From contig JAJZXI010000011.1 in assembly GCA_021806545.1 (NCBI GenBank), positions 1 through 32,000 on the forward strand: 32,000 nt of DNA. The letters run 5' to 3'. The translations under genes were made by a program, and so were the position numbers. The stretch comes from Actinomycetes bacterium (GTDB lineage Bacteria; Actinomycetota; Acidimicrobiia; Acidimicrobiales; Acidimicrobiaceae). The notes beneath the pieces were generated by a model that saw only the letters and a list, made by a program, of their open reading frames with translations, had not been told where the DNA came from and did no database searches. Positions 14,709-22,500 of this stretch are shown here, one piece after another. Position 1 is the stretch's first letter, and each line of letters opens with the position of its first letter.

Positions 14709-15457
14709 GGTTCTTCCCTGCAGTTGACATTCTTGGTGGACAGGCGGTTCGACTCACTCAAGGCGATTATTCGCAGGTAGTGCAATTTGGCCCTGTTCAC
14801 GAGGTTGTCGACGATCTCCTGGGCCACGGGGTTGACGCACTGCATCTGGTCGACCTCGATGCTGCCAAGGATCCAAGCGATCACAGGAATCGTGAGCTTA
14901 TCGCCGACTGCGTGGCGCACGCGACCGCTCGTGGAGTTCTGGTACAGGTGGGCGGCGGCATTCGAGACTTGGAGGCGGTAGGCGAGTTATGGGGTCTAGG
15001 AGCCACTCGTGTCATTGTGGGAACGGCAGCCCTCGAGCCTGACGGATGGATCTTCGACGTCGATCCGGTGATGCGCTCGCGTCTGGTGGTATCGCTGGAT
15101 TTTCGCGAGGTCGACGGTGTGCCGGTGGTCGTGGTTGATGCCTGGCGTCGGGCGAGCAGCATGGGCCTTGATGAGGCGGTAGGACACTTCGCCCGGCATG
15201 GCTTTTCGACGCAGCTGATCACTCCAGTTGCTCGTGACGGGATGGCGAGTGGTCCAGACATCGACCTGTATCGGTACCTGGTTGGTACCTACCCGATAGC
15301 GCTGGTGGCATCCGGGGGTATCCGTGACGTGGATGATCTCCGGGCGCTGGCTGAACTCGAGAGTGGCCCTGGTCATGTCGATGGGGCTATCGTCGGCACC
15401 GCACTGTACCGCGGGTCGCTGACGGTCGCAGAGGGGATCGCGACATGCAACAGGTGA
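14705..15457 (+). CDS. hisA: ProFAR isomerase (HisA)
   Basis: HisA is a 250-residue TIM barrel that isomerises ProFAR to PRFAR. Catalytic Asp8 (FPAVDI) and the second aspartate in VVSLDF are present, with ITPVARDG, VQVGGGIRDLE and VASGGIRDVDDLRALAEL giving the phosphate-binding strands. Actinobacteria usually carry PriA, a bifunctional HisA/TrpF enzyme whose strand-3 motif reads SGGIRDD. Here it is GGGIRD, closer to ordinary HisA, and a separate trpF lies at 28895. Monofunctional HisA is therefore likely, though not proved. The ATG overlaps hisH (ATGA), and the 3' end overlaps hisF by 13 bp. Confidence 0.92.
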   Translation: MRFFPAVDILGGQAVRLTQGDYSQVVQFGPVHEVVDDLLGHGVDALHLVDLDAAKDPSDHRNRELIADCVAHATARGVLVQVGGGIRDLEAVGELWGLGATRVIVGTAALEPDGWIFDVDPVMRSRLVVSLDFREVDGVPVVVVDAWRRASSMGLDEAVGHFARHGFSTQLITPVARDGMASGPDIDLYRYLVGTYPIALVASGGIRDVDDLRALAELESGPGHVDGAIVGTALYRGSLTVAEGIATCNR

Positions 15458-16218
15458 GGGTCATCCCTTGTCTCGACGTTGCCGGTGGCCGGGTCGTCAA
15501 GGGCGTCTCGTTTGTCGAGCTTCGTGATGCCGGTGATCCGGTGGCGCTGGGTGAGGTCTACAGCGAGGCCGGTGCTGACGAGCTGATCTTCTTGGACATT
15601 GGCGCTACGAACTCGGGTCGCGAGCCACTAGTCGATCTGGCTGCTCGGGTTGCACAGGGAGTTCTCATCCCCTTTACCGTTGGCGGTGGCATCGATTCAC
15701 TCGAGACGGCGAGCCGACTGTTACGGGTCGGTGCCGATAAGGTCTCGGTCAACTCGGCGGCGGTTCGCAATCCAGAGCTTATCCGCGCGATCTCCGATGT
15801 CTACGGCAACCAATGTGTCGTCGTCGCGATCGACGTGCGACGGCGCGGTGCGAGCTACGAGGTGGTAACCCACGGCGGCAGACGGCCGACAGGGATCGAG
15901 CTGGTACGCTGGGTCGACCGTGTACAAGCTGAGGGGGCAGGGGAGCTCCTTGTTACGTCGATGGATCAAGATGGTGGCCTCGGTGGCTATGACGCGGACC
16001 TCTACACTGAAGTCCTTGCGAGGACGGATATCCCGGTCATCGCCTCTGGCGGTGTGGGAAAGCTGGAGGACTTTCTGATCGGAGCCAGGCTAGGAGTACA
16101 GGGGCTGCTGGCGGCGAGCGTGTTCCACTTTGGCACGCTGACCATTCGTGAGGTCAAGAACTATCTGGCGCATCACGATATCGCGGTGCGCCAAGAAGAG
16201 GATGAGATCGATGTGTGA
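15445..16218 (+). CDS. hisF: Imidazole glycerol phosphate synthase, cyclase subunit
   Basis: This 257-residue TIM barrel combines PRFAR with ammonia from HisH to make imidazole glycerol phosphate and AICAR. Asp11 (VIPCLDV) and the second catalytic Asp in VVVAIDVRRRG are present. GRVVKGVSFVELRDAGDPV, FTVGGGIDSLE, ADKVSVNSAAV, LVTSMDQDGG, IASGGVGKLEDF and AASVFHFG follow in normal order. The ATG at 15445 has GAGGGG eight bases upstream and lies 13 bp inside hisA. The final residues (RQEEDEIDV) form a short acidic tail. It is followed 12 bp later by the GroES-like gene. Confidence 0.94.
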   Translation: MQQVRVIPCLDVAGGRVVKGVSFVELRDAGDPVALGEVYSEAGADELIFLDIGATNSGREPLVDLAARVAQGVLIPFTVGGGIDSLETASRLLRVGADKVSVNSAAVRNPELIRAISDVYGNQCVVVAIDVRRRGASYEVVTHGGRRPTGIELVRWVDRVQAEGAGELLVTSMDQDGGLGGYDADLYTEVLARTDIPVIASGGVGKLEDFLIGARLGVQGLLAASVFHFGTLTIREVKNYLAHHDIAVRQEEDEIDV

Positions 16219-16230
16219 GGAGTGATCATC

Positions 16231-16560
16231 ATGAGTGAACTTGGACCCAAGAAGCAGGCAATCACGATGCTGGCTGACCGGTTGCTCGTGCAGGTGCCGA
16301 CGACCGAAGGGGAGCGAACGGCGCGTTCGGGTATCTTGATTCCCGCGACCGCCCAGGTTGCCAAGCGACTGACCTGGACTGAAGTGGTCGCAATCGGCCC
16401 CGCTGTGCGGAGCATCAAGCAGGGTGATTTGGTGCTGTTTTCGCCTGAGGATCGCTTTGAGGTCGAAATCCAGGCGGAGACGTACTTGATTTTGCGTGAG
16501 CGAGATATCCACGCGGTCGCCTCTGATCGTATCGATACCGGCACCGGACTCTATCTTTAG
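16231..16560 (+). CDS. GroES-like co-chaperonin domain protein
   Basis: This is a 109-residue protein with the GroES beta-barrel pattern. It has [10 protein letters not shown] at the first strand, a mobile-loop-like stretch [20 protein letters not shown], then [41 protein letters not shown]. The GIL tripeptide matches the GroEL-contact IVL/GIL position. Compared with canonical GroES it has about 14 extra N-terminal residues and a C-terminal [12 protein letters not shown] tail. GAGGAG lies eight bases before the ATG at 16231. It sits 12 bp after hisF and before hisI, with no groEL nearby, so it is a second, operon-borne co-chaperonin or a GroES-fold protein with another job. Whether it binds GroEL is unknown. 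Confidence 0.78.
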   Translation: MSELGPKKQAITMLADRLLVQVPTTEGERTARSGILIPATAQVAKRLTWTEVVAIGPAVRSIKQGDLVLFSPEDRFEVEIQAETYLILRERDIHAVASDRIDTGTGLYL

Positions 16561-16663
16561 GCGTCAGGAGTGCTGGGAGGAGCCGAGACGACGCTCCATA
16601 TGGGTCGGCCGCGCCATCGTTCGAGACTGCGTCGAGCGAGACAGTTCTAGGAGGAGGTAGCAC

Positions 16664-16702
16664 ATGCCAGGCGGTGAAGGGAGCGGTGATGGGGCTTGGT
16701 GA
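16664..16702 (+). CDS. Putative 12-codon leader ORF overlapping the hisI start
   Basis: An ATG at 16664 follows AGGAGGAGG by six bases, the best Shine-Dalgarno in the operon. It opens a 12-codon frame ([12 protein letters not shown]) that ends TGG TGA at 16702, fourteen bases inside hisI and in a different frame from it. Translation of this mini-ORF would place ribosomes next to the hisI start. It may be a coupling or regulatory leader. One Trp codon before the stop is not enough for classic attenuation. A sequencing frameshift, which would make this the true hisI start, is the main alternative. Confidence 0.35.
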   Translation: MPGGEGSGDGAW

Positions 16703-17036
16703 GGTGCTGGTAGGGGATCTGCGCTATGGTGAGCGTGGTCTCATGCCGGCGATCGTGATCGACGAAGAGGGTCGGGTCCTGATGCTTGCCTACGTCGACG
16801 CCGAGGCGTTGTCGCGCATGCTACGCGATGGTGAGACGTGGTTCTATTCGCGATCACGACAGGAATACTGGCACAAGGGAGCGACCTCGGGAAACACCCA
16901 AAAGGTGCTCTCGATCCTCACAGACTGCGACAGTGACACCTTGCTCATCAGAGTTCGCCAGAACGGTGCCGGAGCCTGCCATACGGGAAGCTACAGCTGT
17001 TTTACCCATGCTATCGCCAGATTCGAGGACCGCTGA
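16689..17036 (+). CDS. hisI: Phosphoribosyl-AMP cyclohydrolase
   Basis: This 115-residue enzyme opens the purine ring of phosphoribosyl-AMP, the third step of histidine synthesis. Visible motifs are [36 protein letters not shown], the metal-binding DCDSD, and the zinc cysteines in [14 protein letters not shown]. No HisE (PRA-PH) domain is fused. The ATG at 16689 has AAGGGAG five bases upstream; a GTG at 16674 in the same frame is also possible. The TGA overlaps the trpE ATG by one base. A gap of 128 bp after the GroES-like gene carries the putative leader ORF. Confidence 0.92.
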   Translation: MGLGEVLVGDLRYGERGLMPAIVIDEEGRVLMLAYVDAEALSRMLRDGETWFYSRSRQEYWHKGATSGNTQKVLSILTDCDSDTLLIRVRQNGAGACHTGSYSCFTHAIARFEDR

Positions 17037-18571
17037 TGGGCTTTGACGAGTTCGTAGACCAGGCTCAGCAGCATTCACTCGTGGCCCTGACCCAGACGTT
17101 GCTCGTCGATGCCGTCACACCGGTGGCAGCCTTTGGCGAGCTGGTTGGTGCCGAGGGTGATGGGATCATCTTTGAGTCCGTCGATCAGATGGGAAGATGG
17201 TCACGTTTTTCGTTGGTCGCTCGCGCACCGATCGGTCGCATCATCGTGCAAAGAGGGGTGATCGAGGTGAGCGGTCGGTTGCCTGTTGTGCCGTCGGCCG
17301 GGGAGGGCATCTTCGACTATCTGGAGCGTCTTCACGCAGAGCTCTCGATGGAGCCCGCCGACCCGCTCCCCTTTGTCGGTGGTTTGTTGGGCTATCTTGG
17401 CTACGATGTCGTCCGTGACATCGAGCCATCGGTACCCGAGACGGTCGTCGACGACCTTGGTCTTCCCGATGTCGCCCTATCGCTGGTCGGTGAGTTGGCG
17501 ATCTTTGATCACTGGTCACAGACGGTAACGCTTGTCGTCAATACCTTGGTTGATCCATCGAGCGACCTCTCTGAGCAGTACACCTCGGCTCGCCGGGCCT
17601 TGGAACGTCTCGTGGGGGACTTCTCGAGAATCCGCTCGCCCCTGATGCCCGAGCGTCTCACGGTCGAGGAGGGTCTAGAGCGCCAGTTACTCGATGACAG
17701 CTCTACGCCGGCCTATGTCGACATGGTGGAGCGTGCCAAGGAGTACATCCTGGCTGGTGATATCTTTCAGGTGGTGCTCTCGAGACGTTTCGACTTTGAA
17801 CTCTTGACCGACTCCCTCTCGCTCTACCGGGCCCTACGGGTCACAAACCCTAGCCCCTACATGTATCTCCTGCAGATGCCTGAGATTACGGTGGTTGGCA
17901 GCTCACCAGAGGCACTGGTGACGGCTGACCGGTCCGGGTCAGTGATGGTGAGACCAATCGCAGGCACCCGTCGGCGGGGCAGGGATGCTGAAGAGGATCA
18001 TCAGCTCATCGTGGAGCTTCAAGGTGATCCAAAGGAGCGAGCCGAGCACATCATGTTGGTAGATCTGGCTCGAAACGATGTTGGCAAGGTCTGCGAGTTT
18101 GGCTCGGTCCGGGTGGCAACGCTCATGGTGCCCGAGCTCTTCGCGAAGGTGATTCACCTAACGAGTGAGGTCGTTGGCGATCTGCGCCCTGGCGTGAGCC
18201 ACGTGGCTCTGTTGAAGGCAACGCTGCCAGCAGGGACGCTCAGCGGTGCACCCAAGGTACGCGCCATGCAGATCATCGACGAGCTCGAGCAGACTCGTCG
18301 TGGAGTCTACGGAGGAGTGGTGGGCTACTTCAGCGCTCACGGCAGCCTCGACTTTGCGATCGCGATCCGTACGGCGGTGATCGATCCGCGGGGTGTGTGT
18401 CACCTGCAGGCCGGTGCGGGTATCGTGGCCGACTCGGTTGGCATCGCTGAGGCGAAGGAGACGGTTGCAAAGGCTGCCGCAGTCGCCAGAGCGGTACTGG
18501 TCGCTAGGGGCTTTGGTCGATCGGCTAACGCAGAGGAACCGGAATGGCCGGCGAGCTCGGCCCCAGCCTAA
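17036..18571 (+). CDS. trpE: Anthranilate synthase component I
   Basis: This 511-residue enzyme makes anthranilate from chorismate with ammonia supplied by TrpG. The N-terminal half has a FES-type version of the LLES tryptophan-binding motif (IIFESVDQMGRWSRFSL), so feedback inhibition is likely. The catalytic half has ILAGDIFQVVLSRRFDFE, VVGSSPEALVT, RPIAGTRRRGRDAEEDH, HIMLVDLARNDVGKV, LPAGTLSGAPKVRAMQIIDELE and QAGAGIVADSV. The length is normal. It is joined to hisI by a one-base overlap, the usual actinobacterial hisI-trpE link. No trpG or trpD is in the window, so the glutaminase subunit comes from elsewhere. The 3' end overlaps the convergent ygfZ-like gene by 47 bp. Confidence 0.94.
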   Translation: MGFDEFVDQAQQHSLVALTQTLLVDAVTPVAAFGELVGAEGDGIIFESVDQMGRWSRFSLVARAPIGRIIVQRGVIEVSGRLPVVPSAGEGIFDYLERLHAELSMEPADPLPFVGGLLGYLGYDVVRDIEPSVPETVVDDLGLPDVALSLVGELAIFDHWSQTVTLVVNTLVDPSSDLSEQYTSARRALERLVGDFSRIRSPLMPERLTVEEGLERQLLDDSSTPAYVDMVERAKEYILAGDIFQVVLSRRFDFELLTDSLSLYRALRVTNPSPYMYLLQMPEITVVGSSPEALVTADRSGSVMVRPIAGTRRRGRDAEEDHQLIVELQGDPKERAEHIMLVDLARNDVGKVCEFGSVRVATLMVPELFAKVIHLTSEVVGDLRPGVSHVALLKATLPAGTLSGAPKVRAMQIIDELEQTRRGVYGGVVGYFSAHGSLDFAIAIRTAVIDPRGVCHLQAGAGIVADSVGIAEAKETVAKAAAVARAVLVARGFGRSANAEEPEWPASSAPA

Positions 18572-19334
18572 GGCCAGCGACGCTGAACCATCTGCGCTTG
18601 ACCCAGCCACTAAGGATCACATCGGTACCGTTGGTGAGGAGTCCGCGCGCCTCACCTGCCGTGTCACCATCCTCGGTGGTGATGAGAAGCGGTGGCTCCA
18701 GTGCCGCGAAGCTCGGTGCGTCGTTGGAGGTGAAACGGACTACGAAGACACTGACGGGAGGCGGTGCACCGCGCGAGTCTGTGCGTGCAACGAGCTCCTG
18801 GCCAACGTAGCATCCCTTCGTAAAGCTCACGCCCTGGTCGACGAGTGATGGAACGCCAGCCACGAGGAGTTCAGGGGGGGCATCGGTCGGGAGATGCAAC
18901 GCACTCCTGGCCAGCCGGAGTCGAGTGAACGCCGTGAGGTCGTCGTCGGCGGCTGGTGGCCCCGCTTCGAGGTGTCGCGCATCCAGAGGCCACAGCGGTG
19001 ATGTCACGTCATCGTCATCGACGACGAACCACTGTGCGTCCACCGGCTCGAGCTCAGCCTTGACGCGGAGCTTGAACCGGTTGAGTCGCCCGAGGAGACG
19101 ATCGAGATGTTCGTGATAGGTGATCAGGTGCAGCTGATCGACGCCGGGGCTCTCGAGACGCACAATCGTTACCAGCTTGCCGTCAGGGGTGCAGACGGCG
19201 GCAATGAGGTGACCTGCGCGCTCGAGTCGGTCGAGATCGTTGGTGAGCTGACCCTGCAGGAATTTTCGCGCATCCGCCCCGGTTACGTGCAGCGCTGCGA
19301 GCGGAACCGGGATCCGATGGGCATGCGGCGTCAT
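18525..19334 (-). CDS. ygfZ: YgfZ/GcvT-family folate-binding protein
   Basis: This is a 269-residue tetrahydrofolate-binding protein of the YgfZ (COG0354) group, which helps maintain iron-sulfur enzymes. The signature KGCYVGQELVART is intact, including the conserved cysteine. VTGADARKFLQGQLTNDLDRL at the N-terminus and CTPDGKLVTIVRL are also typical. I chose the ATG at 19334, where family similarity begins; a GGGAGG lies about 14 bases upstream. An ATG at 19403 would add 23 residues. It is transcribed against trpE, overlapping its end by 47 bp. Iron-sulfur maintenance is inferred from the family. Confidence 0.85.
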   Translation of the reverse strand: MTPHAHRIPVPLAALHVTGADARKFLQGQLTNDLDRLERAGHLIAAVCTPDGKLVTIVRLESPGVDQLHLITYHEHLDRLLGRLNRFKLRVKAELEPVDAQWFVVDDDDVTSPLWPLDARHLEAGPPAADDDLTAFTRLRLARSALHLPTDAPPELLVAGVPSLVDQGVSFTKGCYVGQELVARTDSRGAPPPVSVFVVRFTSNDAPSFAALEPPLLITTEDGDTAGEARGLLTNGTDVILSGWVKRRWFSVAGLRLGPSSPAIPVPLR

Positions 19335-19587
19335 CGAAGCACCGCGGCCTCCCAACGAGGGGTTCGCAGTGGATGAGTCGTGGTCGATGTTGCTAGCGCC
19401 CATAGCCGATAAGTCTAGTTCGTGCGCTCTGGGTCATCCGGGGTCAAGGAGTGGCGCGATCTGCCGATACCAGGTGGATGAGATGTCGGCCTGTTCTTCG
19501 ATCAAGCGGCCCGGCGTCGATGCTCATCGCAGAGCGATGGAGTGAGTCCACGCGAGACCAGGAGCTGGGACTCGAGGTGCGTTACCG

Positions 19588-22500
19588 GTGGTGAAACACT
19601 CCAAATCGACGTGGTTCAAGGAGTTGATGAGCGCACGACTCCGTTGGCGGTGGGTGCGACTGTTGTTGATCCTCAGCTGGAGCCTTGGGGCCGTGGGGGT
19701 GGGTACGTGGGCCTACACAAATGCCAAGCAGTCCGTGGACAACCAGGCCACGGCGGTAGCGAGCACCACCACCTCCGACGTCGCAGCGCGCCTGGTGCAA
19801 GAGTTCGACCACGTACTAGCAGGGCTTCGCTTCATCGGTCTCGCCGCCTTTCGTTCGCCACCGAGCGCCCTGGACAGAGCGGATCTAGGGCGGATTCTTT
19901 CACAGTTCGTTCGCGCAAGCGCCAGCATCTCAGGGCTGGAGCTCGTGAACCCATCCGATACGGTCCTATGGCATTACGGCAACACAACGGCGCTCAACGA
20001 GAACGCGCCTGGGGCTCGGGCTGTTTTTGCTGGGGAGAGCGGACCACACATCGCCACCGGCCATCTCTTTGTGCACCACAGGCGCCTGAGCGAGGTGCTG
20101 GCGATAGAGATGCTGGGCGCTCACCATACCCTCCTGGGTGTGGTACGTGGGTGGATCACGTTGGCCAACCCGGTCGATAGCCGTACCGAGACGATCTATC
20201 TCACCCAGCCGAACACCCCGACCATCGCGATCGGTTCCCACGGTGTCGTCGTTTCACCCGAGCCCGCGAACTTCGTTCCCCTGTCGGTAGTAGCACCCCT
20301 GTCCGAGCGCGTGAGTTTGACGGCTGGGTCGACATCTCGCGCACTGAGCAGTGCGGTGACCGCTGCGCTCACCGGTCCGTGGACCGCTCTCGCGTTGATC
20401 TGGCTCTTTGGGGTGGGGTTCGGACTTGTGGGGATCGAGCTGCTGGCGATGGCTGAGAGGAGCCAGGCCAGGAGTCGCCAGCGAGCGCTTAGGGCTGAGA
20501 CGAGCAGACGGCTCATGGAGCTCGTGCTGGCTCATGTAGATCTCGAGGCGATGATCGCCGACATAGGTCGGCTCCTGTACGACTCGAGCGAGGCTCGCGA
20601 GGTGCTGGCGGTCTTTGACCCCGTTGATGCGCCATCATGGTGTATCGATCACCAGGGTCAGCGATGCTCTCCGTTAGAGCCCGTCAGCGCGAACACGGTG
20701 GCCCTCGGGCGTTGGCAGGAGATGCGGAGCCCCGAAGACAACTCCCGAGTGCTAGTGGCGAGCTTCGGTGGGCCAGAGGTCGGGGTTGGCCGACTGATCG
20801 TGATCGAGCCGAGTGCTTCTGGATCGCGTCTGCTAACGCAGCTTGACCTGAGTGTGGTTGATCTTGCGATCGACCGAGCACGGATGGTGAGTCTGCGTCG
20901 GCTCATGGCCGCAGCCGTTGAGGCGACCGATGCGGGCATCGCTATCTTTGGCGTCGGCGGTGACTTCGTATGGGCCAACGCATCATGGTATGGGTTGTTG
21001 GGGATCGACAAGAGGCAGGATCCAGAGCAGTTGCGGATCGATCACCTGAGCAGCGGCGCAGACGGTGAAGCAATCGGCTCCTATCTGCTCGAATGCAGGG
21101 ATAATCCCACCGAAGGCTTCGCATGCGAACTACTGCTCCAACGAGCCGACGATAGGGCACATTTCTGGGGTTATCTCGCACTCACACCGGTGAACGAGGC
21201 GCAAGCGGATAAGGCTTCCCACATCGTCGCCTTGCTTCGCGACGTTACCGCGTCCCACGAGGTGACTCAAGACTTGGCCTACCAGCTTGACCACGATGCG
21301 CTCACCGGAGCACTTTCGCGCTCCGCGCTTCAAACAAGAGTAGAGTCGGCGATTGACGCTGATCGAGCACATGAATACCGCTTTGCTGTCGCAATCATTG
21401 ACATCGACAACTTCAAGCTGGTGAACGACACCTGGGGACATTCGGTCGGTGATGAGCTACTCATTGGGTTTGCGCGCCGCCTGATAGATCACCTCGGGGA
21501 GGCGCATGCGGTCGCCCGCTTGGGTGGTGACGAGTTCATCATGATGCTATGTCTCGATGAGAGTGCGATCCAGGACTGTATCGACTCCATCGGAACGGTG
21601 TTAGCAGAACCGTTCGACGTTGGAGACGGGCTCGCAGTGATGGTACAGGCGAGTATGGGGATTGCGACCTATCCTGGCGATGCGATGACCTTGGAGAGCC
21701 TCTTGAGGGAGGCGGATCTCGCGCTCTATCACGTTAAGTCAGCCAAGTCGAGTCGTCCACGATGGTGGCTGCACTCCTCGGAGGTCGAGCGCCACGAAAT
21801 TGATGACCACGATCCATGGTCACCGGCGAGCGGTGCGCGCCTTGGGCGATACCGGGCACTGTGGACGACCATGACCGCATCGGTGGCGTCCGAGCTTCGT
21901 ACCCGCATCAACGGTGAGCACGCTTTGCCGATCAACGTTGACGGTGCTGACTGGGTCCAACTGCACTGCGAACTCCTTGGTGAGGTGCTCGATCCTGCAG
22001 CAACGCCGCTTTCGCTTGGTGATCGCGTTGCGAGTGCTGGTGCAGAGCTCGAGGTGGCCAATGGAGACCGTGAACTGCTCGGACTCACCACCTCGCTCGT
22101 CATAGGGGCCTTCTTGGGTGACGAGGTCGGTCTCATGGTCAACGCTCAAGAGCGTCGCATCCTGATCGAGATCATCCGGCGGCGCTTTGAGTGGTTGGTT
22201 GAGCGCGAACGCGAGGCTATGGCAGGCGTGAGGGCAAGCTACCTCGCCGCCGCACTGGGAGCCTCACTCTCTGGGAATGACTCATGGGACCAGTACCTTG
22301 AGGCTAGCTTGGATCGGGTCGCCGCGTTACCTGGGGTGCGTGCGGTCATCTTCATCGAGGTCGTCGATGCCGAGGGAGGGATGCCGCGTTACTTGGGCGG
22401 CGCACTCGCCCCCGAGCTGCGCTCCTGGCTACACAACGACCCCGGGGCACGACGTATGTTTGACTTCTCCCTACAGGAGGGCCCCGGTGATGGCACGCTC

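Noticed and set aside
16664..16702. Classic tryptophan attenuator before hisI-trpE
   Set aside because: The short ORF has one Trp codon only, and I found no competing hairpins with a T-run between it and trpE.
18572..18848. Plus-strand continuation of open frame after trpE
   Set aside because: It is the opposite strand of the clearly coding ygfZ-like gene.
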